Assembly: GCA_045598105.1 (NCBI GenBank)
Contig: JAZLLK010000037.1
Coordinates: 37,760-101,759 of the forward strand
Source of the DNA: UBA1205 sp045598105
Lineage (GTDB): Bacteria > Bacteroidota > Bacteroidia > Bacteroidales > WCHB1-69
Length of the DNA: 64,000 bases
Reading direction: 5' to 3'
This document shows positions 15,439 through 24,620 of the stretch, piece after piece. The position numbers were made by a program, and so were the translations under genes. The notes beneath the pieces were generated by a model. That model had not been told where the DNA came from. It searched no databases and worked only from the letters and a program-made list of their open reading frames with translations. Numbering within the stretch: position 1 is the first letter of the stretch; each line of letters starts with the position of its first letter.

Positions 15439-16593
15439 ATGAAAGAAAAGAAGGATATTAAACCCTTAAAGGGCAACAAAGGCGAATGGTCGGAAATATA
15501 CATTTTTTTAAAATTAATGGAAGACGGCAAAATATATGCTGCCGATCATGATATGAAACGTATAAAGAATGTATTTCTTAATATATTGAAAATTATAAGA
15601 GAAGAATATAAAGGTGAAGTATATGAGTATTTTACCGGAAAAGAAATTGAAATACATTTGAATAACGAATGCGTACATATAGCAGATAAAGAATTATTTT
15701 CGGACAATAGAAAATATATATGGAAAACCATAAAAAACTCAAAAGGAGGAATTATTGAATGCCCTAAAAGTAATGAATTTTTGAAGAGGATACACATAAC
15801 AAAATTAAAATCCCCGGCTACCTCCAAAAATGATTTCTTCGGTGGAACTCAGGATATTACTATGCAAACTCAGGATCATAGAAGTGGTGTTACTTCCGTT
15901 ACGGGATTTTCCTGTAAATCGGATTTTGCAGGAAAATCATCATTGTTTAATGCCAGTAATGACAATACAAACTTTGTGTATGAAGTTACAGGCAATATAA
16001 ATGATACCGTTATGAATGAGTTTAACAACATATTTGATTCCAAAAAACATGTTGCAACCGGCAAAAGAATGAAGTATCTGAAAAAAAACCATTGCGATAT
16101 AAGATATATAGATACTGCAAAACCTAATGCAAAAAGGAACCTTATATTATCCGGAGGTATGGAACTTCCGCTAATAACAGGTGAAATGCTGAAGTATTAT
16201 TATTACATTCATAACGGGGAAGCGGCATATTCTTCCATAAAAAATGCACTCTCATACATAACTGACACCGATGTCGCTAAATATAATTGTGACGATTTGA
16301 GCAGTTTATACTCAAGAAAAATAGGTTCTTTACTGTATGATATGTTTACAGGCATGCGATTAAGTAAACCATGGAATGGAAGAAGCAGCGTTAACGGAGG
16401 CTATATAGTAGTTAAACCTGATGGAGATGTATTGGCTTACCATACCTGTATAACAGATGAATTTAAGGACTTTCTTGTAAGCAGATTAAGATTTGAGTCC
16501 CCAAGCGCAAAACGACATGAATATATGTCAATATATAAAGAAAACGATAAATATTATCTGAAACTCAGCTTACAGATTCGATTCAATAAATAA
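15439..16593 (+). CDS. HpaII-like type II restriction endonuclease
   Basis: A 384-residue protein 8 bases downstream of the methyltransferase. The N-terminus GNKGEWSEIYIFLKLMEDGK and the central FSCKSDFAGKSSLFNAS...TNFVYEVTG segment resemble HpaII-type endonucleases. The C-terminal GGYIVVKPDGDVLAYHTC fits the same family by my recollection. HpaII cuts C^CGG. The gene is AT-rich with AGA-dominated arginines, like its partner, so the two came as a unit. CCGG is common throughout this window, so there is no strong site avoidance, consistent with protection by methylation rather than with a very old system. The family call rests on remembered motifs; a profile search against RE_HpaII would settle it. 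Confidence 0.78.
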   Translation: MKEKKDIKPLKGNKGEWSEIYIFLKLMEDGKIYAADHDMKRIKNVFLNILKIIREEYKGEVYEYFTGKEIEIHLNNECVHIADKELFSDNRKYIWKTIKNSKGGIIECPKSNEFLKRIHITKLKSPATSKNDFFGGTQDITMQTQDHRSGVTSVTGFSCKSDFAGKSSLFNASNDNTNFVYEVTGNINDTVMNEFNNIFDSKKHVATGKRMKYLKKNHCDIRYIDTAKPNAKRNLILSGGMELPLITGEMLKYYYYIHNGEAAYSSIKNALSYITDTDVAKYNCDDLSSLYSRKIGSLLYDMFTGMRLSKPWNGRSSVNGGYIVVKPDGDVLAYHTCITDEFKDFLVSRLRFESPSAKRHEYMSIYKENDKYYLKLSLQIRFNK

Positions 16594-16601
16594 CATATTG
16601 T

Positions 16602-16997
16602 ATGCATACGCTCATAATGTCATTATTCACCCTCATAACACTCACCATGAACCATCCTATATATTTCTACAAAGGCAACAGCAACTACCGAAGTGACATA
16701 CTCTACACCTGGGACGGACAATACCTCTACCGGGGTAACAGCACTTACCGCTCCGATATACTCTATACCTGGGATGGAGAATACCTCTACAAGGGCAACA
16801 GTACCTATAGGAGTGACATACTATATACCTGGGATGGCCAGTGGATATACAAAGGCAACAGCACTTACCGAAGTGATATACTATATACCTGCTCACAAGG
16901 GCATATATACAAAGGTAACAGCACCTACACCTGTGACATATTGTACACTACCGACGGCACTATACCCGTAGCAGTGCTCATGGCCGTAATGCCGTAA
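16602..16997 (+). CDS. Small protein of five 20-residue tandem repeats (4-fold beta-flower-like)
   Basis: After a 22-residue hydrophobic N-terminus, the protein is built from five repeats of the form YKGNSTYRSDILYTWDGQYL, followed by an IPVAVLMAVMP tail. The start at 16602 gives a possible weak signal peptide (LIMSLFTLITLTM); ATG 16647 is an alternative that removes it. The G-S-Y-SDILYTWDG pattern resembles the short beta-hairpin repeats of the '4-fold beta flower' proteins, which I recall only by pattern. It begins 8 bases after the HpaII-like gene but has the G+C-richer composition of the neighbouring core genes rather than that of the cassette. Function unknown. Confidence 0.65.
   Translation: MHTLIMSLFTLITLTMNHPIYFYKGNSNYRSDILYTWDGQYLYRGNSTYRSDILYTWDGEYLYKGNSTYRSDILYTWDGQWIYKGNSTYRSDILYTCSQGHIYKGNSTYTCDILYTTDGTIPVAVLMAVMP
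16668..16967 (+). repeat. Five tandem 60-bp repeats within a coding region
   Basis: Units at 16668-16727, 16728-16787, 16788-16847, 16848-16907 and 16908-16967. All keep frame and share TACAAAGGCAACAGC and GACATACT.TA.ACCTGGGA cores; the last two units are the most diverged. Copy number could vary by slippage or unequal recombination without breaking the frame. Confidence 0.9.
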
Positions 16998-17029
16998 AAA
17001 AATATAACCGAACATAAGCAAAAAAAATA

Positions 17030-17037
17030 TATATTTG
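17030..17037 (+). promoter_or_regulatory. -7 box (TATATTTG) for the metG operon
   Basis: TAnnTTTG match 49 bases upstream of the metG ATG at 17087. Confidence 0.5.
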
Positions 17038-17086
17038 CACATATATAACAACATAAGATATAATATTAAAAAACAATAATATAAGT

Positions 17087-19138
17087 ATGCTTTATACCGA
17101 TAATTCATTCAAAAGACACACCATTACATCGGCATTACCTTATGCCAATGGACCCGTTCACATAGGTCACCTGGCCGGCGTATATGTTCCCGCTGATATA
17201 TATGCACGCTATTTACGCCTTAGCGGCGAAGAAGTATTGTTCATAGGCGGTAGTGACGAGCATGGTGTACCCATTACCATAAAAGCACGTAAAGAAGGCG
17301 TTACTCCACAGGATATAGTGGACCGTTACCATAATATAATTAAGCAGTCGTTTGAGGAATTTGGCGTAAGCTTTGACATATACTCACGCACATCCTCAGC
17401 CACACACCATGAAACGGCGGCAGCCTATTTCAAAAAACTGTACGATGAAGGTAAGTTCATAGAACGCACCACCGAGCAGTACTATGATGAGGAAGCTCAT
17501 CAGTTTTTGGCCGACCGTTATATTACAGGTACCTGTCCTCATTGCGGCAATGAAAGAGCATATGGCGACCAATGCGAAGCCTGCGGTACCAGCCTGAATG
17601 CGGTAGATTTAATTAACCCTAAGTCTGCCCTGAGCGGCTCCGTACCCGTGAAGAAAGAAACCAAACACTGGTTTTTGCCCTTGGGAGACTATGAACCTTT
17701 TTTGCGTGACTGGATACTGGAACAGCACAAGAACGACTGGCGTTCTACCGTGTATGGTCAGTGTAAATCGTGGATAGACATGGGCTTACAGCCCAGAGCG
17801 GTTACCCGTGACCTGGACTGGGGCGTAAAACTGCCCATAGCCGACAGCGAGGGTAAAGTGCTGTATGTGTGGTTTGATGCCCCTATAGGCTACATATCCT
17901 TTACCAAACAATATACTCCCGATTGGGAAAAATGGTGGAAAGATAAGGATACCAAGTTGGTACACTTTATAGGAAAAGATAATATAGTGTTCCACTGCAT
18001 TATATTCCCTTGCATGCTCAAGGCTGAAGGCAGCTACATACTGCCTCAAAATGTGCCTGCCAACGAATTTATGAACCTTGAAAACGATAAAATATCCACC
18101 TCACGTAACTGGGCAGTATGGCTGCATGAATATTTGACCGATTTTCCGGGCAAACAGGATGTATTACGCTATGTGCTTACCTCCAATGCCCCCGAAACCA
18201 AAGATAACGACTTTACATGGAAGGACTTCCAAGCTAAAAACAACAACGAACTGGTAGCCATATTGGGTAATTTTGTAAACAGAAGTGTAGTGCTTACGCA
18301 CAAATTCTATGGAGGCAAAGTGCCGGCACAAGGTGTACTTACCGATATGGACAGACAAATGATAGCCCAAATGGCTCAATATCCTGAACTGATAGGCCGC
18401 AATATAGAAAAATTTCACTTTAGAGAAGCCCTGAGCGAACTGATGAACCTGGCCCGCCTCGGCAATAAGTACCTCACCGACAATGAGCCTTGGAAATTGG
18501 TAAAAACCGACCCGCAAAGGGTAGAAACCATTATGAACCTTGTATTGCAGCTGGCAGCCAATTTGGCCGTGCTCAGCGAGCCCTTTTTGCCGTTTACGGC
18601 ACATAAAATGCAAGCTATGCTGGGCCTAAGCCCCATGAACTGGCATCAGGCCGGCGGCATACAGCTATTGCCTGCCAACCATATCATAAGCGAAGCCGCC
18701 CTGCTGTTTGAAAAAATAGAAGACGCCGCCATAGCCGCTCAAATACAACGCCTTGCCGACATAAAAAAAGCCAACGAACTGGCAGCCTATACACCTAAAG
18801 CCGTAAAGCCGCTGTGCAGCTTTGACGACTTTGGTAAAATAGACATACGCGTGGGCACCGTAACAGAATGCTTTAAAGTGCCCAAAGCCGATAAACTGTT
18901 GCAATTCCGCATTAACGACGGCGGCAAAGGCCGCACCATAGTGAGCGGCATAGCCAAATATTACCCCCATCCGGAAGAGCTGGTGGGCAAGCAGGTGTGC
19001 TTTATAGCTAACTTTGCCCCCAAAAAACTCAAAGGTGTGGAAAGTGAGGGTATGATACTCTCCGCCGAAGACGCCGATGGACGCCTGGTACTCATCACCC
19101 CAAGCGACCTTGTGAAAAATGGTGTAAACATAGGCTAA
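17087..19138 (+). CDS. metG: Methionyl-tRNA synthetase
   Basis: Charges tRNA-Met and tRNA-fMet. The class I HIGH motif is intact (GPVHIGHLAG). The KMSKS loop is KISTS (ENDKISTSRNW), as is usual in MetRS. A zinc-binding knuckle CPHCGNERAYGDQCEACG lies near residues 146-163, placing it with the E. coli-like zinc-containing enzymes. The C-terminal ~110 residues are a Trbp111/EMAP-II tRNA-binding domain starting at FGKIDIRVGTV and containing VSGIAKYY and KKLKGVESEGMILSA. Length 683 aa is normal. It heads a plus-strand operon of six genes to 24115. Confidence 0.98.
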   Translation: MLYTDNSFKRHTITSALPYANGPVHIGHLAGVYVPADIYARYLRLSGEEVLFIGGSDEHGVPITIKARKEGVTPQDIVDRYHNIIKQSFEEFGVSFDIYSRTSSATHHETAAAYFKKLYDEGKFIERTTEQYYDEEAHQFLADRYITGTCPHCGNERAYGDQCEACGTSLNAVDLINPKSALSGSVPVKKETKHWFLPLGDYEPFLRDWILEQHKNDWRSTVYGQCKSWIDMGLQPRAVTRDLDWGVKLPIADSEGKVLYVWFDAPIGYISFTKQYTPDWEKWWKDKDTKLVHFIGKDNIVFHCIIFPCMLKAEGSYILPQNVPANEFMNLENDKISTSRNWAVWLHEYLTDFPGKQDVLRYVLTSNAPETKDNDFTWKDFQAKNNNELVAILGNFVNRSVVLTHKFYGGKVPAQGVLTDMDRQMIAQMAQYPELIGRNIEKFHFREALSELMNLARLGNKYLTDNEPWKLVKTDPQRVETIMNLVLQLAANLAVLSEPFLPFTAHKMQAMLGLSPMNWHQAGGIQLLPANHIISEAALLFEKIEDAAIAAQIQRLADIKKANELAAYTPKAVKPLCSFDDFGKIDIRVGTVTECFKVPKADKLLQFRINDGGKGRTIVSGIAKYYPHPEELVGKQVCFIANFAPKKLKGVESEGMILSAEDADGRLVLITPSDLVKNGVNIG

Positions 19139-19151
19139 ATTATTAGTACAC

Positions 19152-20060
19152 ATGGCAGAATTACAGTTGTTACACCATGGAGACAAAGTTCAAATAGTGG
19201 CCCCCGCACGTAAAATATCTATGGAAGAACTCGCACCTTCCATACAATATTTTCAGTCGCAAGGCCTGGAAGTGGTGTGCGGAGACCTGCTCTTGGGACA
19301 ATGCCACCAGTTTTCGGGCACCGATATGGAACGTGCTGCCGATATGCAGCAGGCTATTGATAATGAGGATATTAAAGCTGTAATATGTGCCCGTGGCGGA
19401 TACGGCGGCATGCGTATAGTGGATATGCTTGATTTTACAGCCTTTAAAGCCCACCCTAAATGGCTGTGTGGCTATAGCGACACCACGGTATTCCATGCCC
19501 ACATACACACCAATACACAGGTGCCTACCCTGCACTGCACCATGCCGGTGAATATACATAGTCATACCGACCACAGCACCGCCTTAAATACTATGATGCA
19601 GGCCATGTTTACCGGCAAACTGGTATATGATATTCCCTCAGTGGAAGGTAACCGCCCCGGAGAAACCTGCGGACCTGTAGTAGGTGGCAACCTGTCAATA
19701 CTATATGCCATTAACGGCTCGGCCTCTGATATAGATACCAAAGATAAAATACTATTTATAGAAGATTTGGATGAATACTTGTATCACATAGACCGCATGA
19801 TGCTCTGCCTGAAACGTAGCGGCAAACTTAGCCACCTGAAAGGACTCATAGTAGGGGGCATGAGCGATATGCATGATAATACCATACCGTTTGGCTATAC
19901 AGCCAAACAAATAATACTACACCACGTACAAGAGTATAATTATCCCGTTTGTTTCGACTTTCCGGCCGGACATATAGAAGATAATAGAGCTATAATAATG
20001 GGCGCAACATCAATACTTAACGTAACAGAATCTAAAGTAACACTTCAAATAAGTTTGTAA
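19152..20060 (+). CDS. LD-carboxypeptidase (peptidase family S66)
   Basis: Cytoplasmic serine peptidase that removes the terminal D-Ala from muropeptide tetrapeptides during murein recycling. Family marks: VQIVAPARKIS at the N-terminus; CARGGYGGMRIVDMLDF; the nucleophile motif GYSDTTVFHAHIHT (Ser in GYSD); the Glu motif FIEDLDEYLYHIDRM; and the C-terminal catalytic His in FDFPAGHIEDNRAI. Length 302 aa is typical. It sits 13 bases after metG and touches the next gene. Confidence 0.93.
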   Translation: MAELQLLHHGDKVQIVAPARKISMEELAPSIQYFQSQGLEVVCGDLLLGQCHQFSGTDMERAADMQQAIDNEDIKAVICARGGYGGMRIVDMLDFTAFKAHPKWLCGYSDTTVFHAHIHTNTQVPTLHCTMPVNIHSHTDHSTALNTMMQAMFTGKLVYDIPSVEGNRPGETCGPVVGGNLSILYAINGSASDIDTKDKILFIEDLDEYLYHIDRMMLCLKRSGKLSHLKGLIVGGMSDMHDNTIPFGYTAKQIILHHVQEYNYPVCFDFPAGHIEDNRAIIMGATSILNVTESKVTLQISL

Positions 20061-21035
20061 ATGTACACTTCCTCCGTCGGCATGAACAAAAAACCCGCAC
20101 TATGGCTGCAAATAGCAGGCATAATAGCATTATACGCCATAGCGGTAAGTGCGGTAACAGGCATGTCGGCTACCCGCATACACTTTGCATTACTATGCCT
20201 TCCCGCCTCGTGGGCAGGCATATCCTTAGTTGTGTATAAGTGTGTGGTATTGCTACTATTAGCCGGAAATACAGCCGTTGTGGTATTGATGTTGCTACAC
20301 CTTAACCTTATAGAACTGCGTGACTATCGTTCTGCCATGTATTACCTGCTGTTGCATATACTTATACCGGATAGTATAACACTACCTGATATGCTGACAG
20401 AAAGCATGTTCTTATATATACTGCTGCCACGCCTGCTGGAGGTGAACACTACGGAACTGCATCAGGCTAACGCTCCTACGGGTGGATTTGTATTCGGATT
20501 TTGCTGCGGGCTGCTTGCCCTTATATACCCGCCCATGTGCATAGTGGCAATATTGTGGCTTTTGGTGAATATATTTTACCGAAACCTATCGGTAAAGACT
20601 GTACTGCTCCCTGTTATGGGATTGGGAATCACCATATTATACGCATGGGCATACGCCTACATATTCCATCGTGTTATACACATTACCCCATGGTATTTCC
20701 GTTGGCAGGGCCAACCTGACCCCATGCACCTGATGGAATACATAAGCCGATTTATACTCATAGCTACCATGTGCTTTACCTTAGTGCTTATGCTGCGTAA
20801 AGTAGGAAAAATAGAAATGAACCGACGTAAAAAATGGTTTGTTCTTATTATCAACTATATAATACTGCTACCGGTAATGCTTCTGCTCAAAGACAGCTGG
20901 CATTTATATTATTCCATATGGATAATTATATGCTCCTTTATGCTAAACGTGTCCATGTATCATACCAAATCACCTGTGCTGCGTTATATACTCATATTAT
21001 TAACGATTATGGCACTATATATTAATTTAGTGTAG
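20061..21035 (+). CDS. Polytopic membrane protein of unknown function
   Basis: A 324-residue protein with eight or nine hydrophobic segments covering almost its full length. The start at ATG 20061 follows the upstream stop immediately; ATG 20082 (MNKKPALW) is an equally good start and would drop seven residues. The architecture and operon context resemble DUF6427-type membrane proteins of Bacteroidota, but I cannot confirm this from motifs. The next gene begins 3 bases downstream. Its location between a murein-recycling peptidase and a glycosyltransferase suggests an envelope role. Confidence 0.65.
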   Translation: MYTSSVGMNKKPALWLQIAGIIALYAIAVSAVTGMSATRIHFALLCLPASWAGISLVVYKCVVLLLLAGNTAVVVLMLLHLNLIELRDYRSAMYYLLLHILIPDSITLPDMLTESMFLYILLPRLLEVNTTELHQANAPTGGFVFGFCCGLLALIYPPMCIVAILWLLVNIFYRNLSVKTVLLPVMGLGITILYAWAYAYIFHRVIHITPWYFRWQGQPDPMHLMEYISRFILIATMCFTLVLMLRKVGKIEMNRRKKWFVLIINYIILLPVMLLLKDSWHLYYSIWIIICSFMLNVSMYHTKSPVLRYILILLTIMALYINLV

Positions 21036-21038
21036 TGA

Positions 21039-22124
21039 ATGAAAAGAAAAATATTGTTTATAGCTCCACATCGTAAAGGAAGGTCGCCCGGGCAAAGGTT
21101 CCGATTTGAACAATATATGGACTATTTGCAACAGAACGGATACCAATGTGATATGTCGTATCTTATAAGTGAAAACGATGATAAGTACTTCTATCAAAAA
21201 GGGCATATTGTACGCAAAATGCTCATATATTGGAAATGTATATTCATACGTGTGCGTGATGTGTTGCGTGCCTCACAATATGACATTATATTCATATACC
21301 GTGAAGCCCTGTTTACCCGTTCCACCATATTTGAATACCTGTTTGCCCATATATGCAGGCACACCTTTGTTGATTTTGACGATGCCATATTCCTGCTGGA
21401 CGTGTCTGAGGCCAACCGCAGCCTCAAATGGCTCAAGTCGCCATCAAAAATAAACAAAACCTTATCATATGTAGATATGGCCATAGTGGGCAATCGGTAT
21501 TTGCATGACTATGCTATACAATATGCCTCTAAGGTGCACATATTTCCCACCACACTGCACATGGACCACATACAGCTATATCCTCATGCTCCTTCGGAGC
21601 AGGTGTGCATAGGCTGGATAGGCAGTACCACCACCATTAAGCATATACGTTGGGCAGTGCCCATACTGAAAGCTATATATGAAAAATATGGCAACAAGGT
21701 GTGTTTTAAAATAATAGCAGACGTACAGCTGCAGGCGGAAGGGTTACCCATACTCAATGTAAAATGGGATCCCCTCACCGAAAGCCGTGAACTGTGCAGT
21801 TTTGACATAGGCATAATGCCTTTGCCCGATGACGAATGGTCTAAAGGCAAATGCGGATTTAAAGGACTACAATGTATGGCTTACCACATACCCGTAGTTA
21901 TGTCGCCTGTGGGTGTAAACACCCAAATAATACAAGACGGAGTAAACGGGTATTTGGCCACTAACGAGCAGGAGTGGCTGCAAAAAATATCTGCACTGAT
22001 AGACAATGCCGATTTGCGTAAGCAAATGGGAAATAACGGACGCCATACCGTAGAAACACGATATTCGTATCAGGCCCTTAAAGATGTATATTTAAACTAT
22101 TTTAACAGTTGTTTCCATGCTTAA
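21039..22124 (+). CDS. Glycosyltransferase family 4-like protein
   Basis: A 361-residue GT-B fold enzyme. The N-terminus KILFIAPHRKGRSPGQRFRF is typical of a subgroup of bacterial GT4-like enzymes, and the C-terminal donor-binding half carries IGWIGSTTT, FDIGIMPLPDDEW and KCGFKGLQCMAYHIPVVMSPVG before VNGYLATNEQEW. Acceptor and donor are not predictable. The last 8 bases overlap rnhB, so translation is coupled. Confidence 0.85.
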   Translation: MKRKILFIAPHRKGRSPGQRFRFEQYMDYLQQNGYQCDMSYLISENDDKYFYQKGHIVRKMLIYWKCIFIRVRDVLRASQYDIIFIYREALFTRSTIFEYLFAHICRHTFVDFDDAIFLLDVSEANRSLKWLKSPSKINKTLSYVDMAIVGNRYLHDYAIQYASKVHIFPTTLHMDHIQLYPHAPSEQVCIGWIGSTTTIKHIRWAVPILKAIYEKYGNKVCFKIIADVQLQAEGLPILNVKWDPLTESRELCSFDIGIMPLPDDEWSKGKCGFKGLQCMAYHIPVVMSPVGVNTQIIQDGVNGYLATNEQEWLQKISALIDNADLRKQMGNNGRHTVETRYSYQALKDVYLNYFNSCFHA

Positions 22125-22716
22125 ATCCTATATGCAGGCGGGTAGAATAGAGGCAGGCTGTGATGAAGCCGGACGCGGTTGCCTGGCCGGCCCCGTGTGC
22201 GCCGCCGCCGTAATACTGCCCCCACATTTTTATAACGAAAATATTAACGACAGTAAACAACTTACCGAAAAACAACGTAATAGGCTGCGTATTGTAATAG
22301 AAGAGCAAGCCATAGCATGGGCCGTGGTAATGATACCACCCGAAACCATAGACGAAATTAACATACTACATGCCTCTATATTAGGTATGAATGAAGCCGT
22401 TCACCAACTGAAAATACAGCCCCAACACCTGCTCATAGACGGTAACAAATTCACCGACAAATACCATATTCCTTACTCTTGCGTGGTAAAAGGCGACGCC
22501 ACCTACCTCAGCATAGCCGCCGCCTCCATATTGGCAAAAACCCACCGTGATGAATACATGCGGCAATTGGCCATGCAATACCCGCAATACGATTGGGACC
22601 AAAACAAAGGTTATCCTACTGCCACTCATCGTCAAGCCATACTGCAATACGGCATTAGCCCTCATCATAGAAAATCGTTTACACTGCTACCGACACAACT
22701 AAAACTTGACCTCTAA
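22117..22716 (+). CDS. rnhB: Ribonuclease HII
   Basis: Cuts the RNA strand of RNA-DNA hybrids and removes misincorporated ribonucleotides. The diagnostic AGCDEAGRGCLAGPV motif holds the first two catalytic acidic residues, followed by DSKQL, LLIDGNKF, VVKGDATYLSIAAASILAKT and WDQNKGYPTATHRQA. Length 199 aa is typical. The start overlaps the glycosyltransferase end by 8 bases; later Met residues would lose nothing catalytic but no better start is evident. Confidence 0.97.
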   Translation: MLKSYMQAGRIEAGCDEAGRGCLAGPVCAAAVILPPHFYNENINDSKQLTEKQRNRLRIVIEEQAIAWAVVMIPPETIDEINILHASILGMNEAVHQLKIQPQHLLIDGNKFTDKYHIPYSCVVKGDATYLSIAAASILAKTHRDEYMRQLAMQYPQYDWDQNKGYPTATHRQAILQYGISPHHRKSFTLLPTQLKLDL

Positions 22717-22717
22717 T

Positions 22718-24115
22718 ATGCCTGCTAAAGATGTGAACCTTAAATGGATAGTAGCTACCGGCATTACCTTGCTGACCGTAGCCGCCATAGTAATGGTGCT
22801 TATACATATGTATGCCTACCTTAATGCACCATTTATTTCTCCCTATGCCGCTATGCCTACGTCTGCCGCCATAGTAGTGCACATGGATAGTAGCTTTTCA
22901 CCCGCATCTTCCATGCTTCCCATAGAGGAAAATATAAATAAAGAATACAATTCAAAATTTGAACCATTACTTGAGAAAGCATATAGTAAATATCATTATA
23001 ATAGATATATAACAAATTCAAAAATATGTGTCAATTTCTATAACGGCCAATACGGTTTTATATGGATAGCCTTGGTAAATAAAGATAAGCTGAAATGGCT
23101 GGAACAAACAATTAGTCGTGAAAATTTAAAGCGGATAAACTATAAGGATATAACCATATATGAAGATGCCGATATGTATTTTTATATATATCATAATCTT
23201 TTGGTAGCCTCACATCACACGGCTACACTTCGCCTGTCGGTAAATAGGCTCATATCCGATACCGCTGATTACCTGCAGCTGCCACCTGTGAATAAAGGCA
23301 TGTGCGTAAGCTATTTGCCTGCCAATATGGCCGCTATGTCAGGCACGGGCTCACCCATAAGTTGTATAGATACCTCCTTATTCAGGCAAATAAACCTGTA
23401 TTACACCTTGCACCATAATACCTACACCGGCAATGCCGATATATATACCTCACGCAAGTGTTCCCGTAAAGGCTTTCAATGTGATGTGAATAACTATTAT
23501 GATTACATTCCCTCCACAGCATCACAAATACTTATAATACAGGAAAATGCCTTTCAATGGTTACAGAATTACAATGAATTGTCAATAGAACAGAATAAAT
23601 GGATGCAGTACTTTCAGCCGCAGGCTATAGCCTGTGTGGATATTATAGGCAACCATAATCAACTGTACCATTATATTTTGCTTAAACCCAAGCATCCGGA
23701 GCAATTGGCAGGCGATATGTTTTTCCTTACGGAAAAAAATGAGGAAACCGCCATAGGTGCCTTTGCCGGCTACGATACTTTTATGCTGCAAAATGTGGAA
23801 GTTGGTAGGGTAAACATACCCAATTTTATATATTTACGTTGGCACATAGCCTCCGGATTAAGTTATATGAAAAACTATGTAATAATGGACGACTACATAT
23901 TGCTGGCTGCAAGTGATTATGCCATACAGGCATACCTGGAAGCACTACAACACACCTTACAGGAAAACCGCTACTATGTACAAAGTGATACCTACTTTAC
24001 CTCTCAGGCCGACATGCTTTATTTTAATATGTCCGCAGGCGGCGTGTACCGCCTGCAAATGGAACAGCATGACGCCACTTCCTGCCTTATGCATGTGTAT
24101 GCAACCCCCAAATAG
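22718..24115 (+). CDS. Membrane-anchored protein of unknown function (465 aa)
   Basis: I choose ATG 22718, one base after the rnhB stop, over a TTG at 22706 inside rnhB. The protein has a short Lys-containing N-terminus, one membrane helix (about residues 11-35, IVATGITLLTVAAIVMVLIHMYAYL) written in two parts IVATGITLLTVAA and IVMVLIHMYAYL, and a large domain predicted to be periplasmic. It contains several Tyr-rich beta-like segments but no motif that I recognise. It is last in the metG operon and ends before a strong perfect hairpin. Confidence 0.7.
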   Translation: MPAKDVNLKWIVATGITLLTVAAIVMVLIHMYAYLNAPFISPYAAMPTSAAIVVHMDSSFSPASSMLPIEENINKEYNSKFEPLLEKAYSKYHYNRYITNSKICVNFYNGQYGFIWIALVNKDKLKWLEQTISRENLKRINYKDITIYEDADMYFYIYHNLLVASHHTATLRLSVNRLISDTADYLQLPPVNKGMCVSYLPANMAAMSGTGSPISCIDTSLFRQINLYYTLHHNTYTGNADIYTSRKCSRKGFQCDVNNYYDYIPSTASQILIIQENAFQWLQNYNELSIEQNKWMQYFQPQAIACVDIIGNHNQLYHYILLKPKHPEQLAGDMFFLTEKNEETAIGAFAGYDTFMLQNVEVGRVNIPNFIYLRWHIASGLSYMKNYVIMDDYILLAASDYAIQAYLEALQHTLQENRYYVQSDTYFTSQADMLYFNMSAGGVYRLQMEQHDATSCLMHVYATPK

Positions 24116-24142
24116 TATTTATTCTTCATTCCTAATATACCT

Positions 24143-24173
24143 CTCCCATTTTTTTTCTCAAAAAAAATGGGAG
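24143..24173. terminator. Perfect 14-bp hairpin between convergent operons
   Basis: CTCCCATTTTTTTT, loop CTC, AAAAAAAATGGGAG. It lies between the plus operon ending at 24115 and the minus operon ending at 24186, so it can serve both. Confidence 0.7.
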
Positions 24174-24185
24174 AAAGACAAAGTA

Positions 24186-24620
24186 TTAGTAATTTAGCGT
24201 AAGCGTAAGCGTGTTATAATCTATAATAGCATGATAGCGTAGCAGTATATCACTGCCTATAAGCCCCGCCACAGGCGGCAAATGCAGACCATGAAGCATG
24301 GTATTAATATGGCTTATGTCTAACATAAGAAAAGGGTAGTGCCTAATATAAATATCACCTATACGCATGCCCGGCAACCTGTATAATAATGCCGGCTGCT
24401 GCATGTCCTCACTGGCACTGAGCACCTTATCATCTATATTTACGGCATGCTGCTTATAACTTTCACCCGTTATGTGGGGCGAAAGACAGGAATGCGAGGC
24501 TCCGGTATCTATAACCATGCGTTGCATGTGTCGGCCTATTTTTACCGGCAATATCAGTTGTACATTCTGCTTGTTGTTTAAATATTGCAGCGTTAATGGT
24601 ATTGTAGTAGTGGTCGGCAT
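24186..24620 (-). CDS. Retropepsin-like aspartic protease
   Basis: A 144-residue single-domain protein of the clan AA aspartic proteases. The catalytic motif is VIDTGASHSCLS (Asp-Thr-Gly-Ala), followed by a hydrophobic-hydrophobic-Gly motif in AGLIGSDILLRYHAIIDY. Retropepsins act as dimers, each subunit giving one Asp; bacterial single-domain forms are usually periplasmic or of unknown target. No signal peptide is evident here. Its start codon overlaps the stop of the radical SAM gene upstream, so they are translationally coupled. Confidence 0.85.
   Translation of the reverse strand: MPTTTTIPLTLQYLNNKQNVQLILPVKIGRHMQRMVIDTGASHSCLSPHITGESYKQHAVNIDDKVLSASEDMQQPALLYRLPGMRIGDIYIRHYPFLMLDISHINTMLHGLHLPPVAGLIGSDILLRYHAIIDYNTLTLTLNY

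Noticed and set aside
16668..16967. Evenly spaced 60-bp repeats considered as a CRISPR array
   Set aside because: There are no unique spacers; the repeats are contiguous, in frame and code for a periodic protein.
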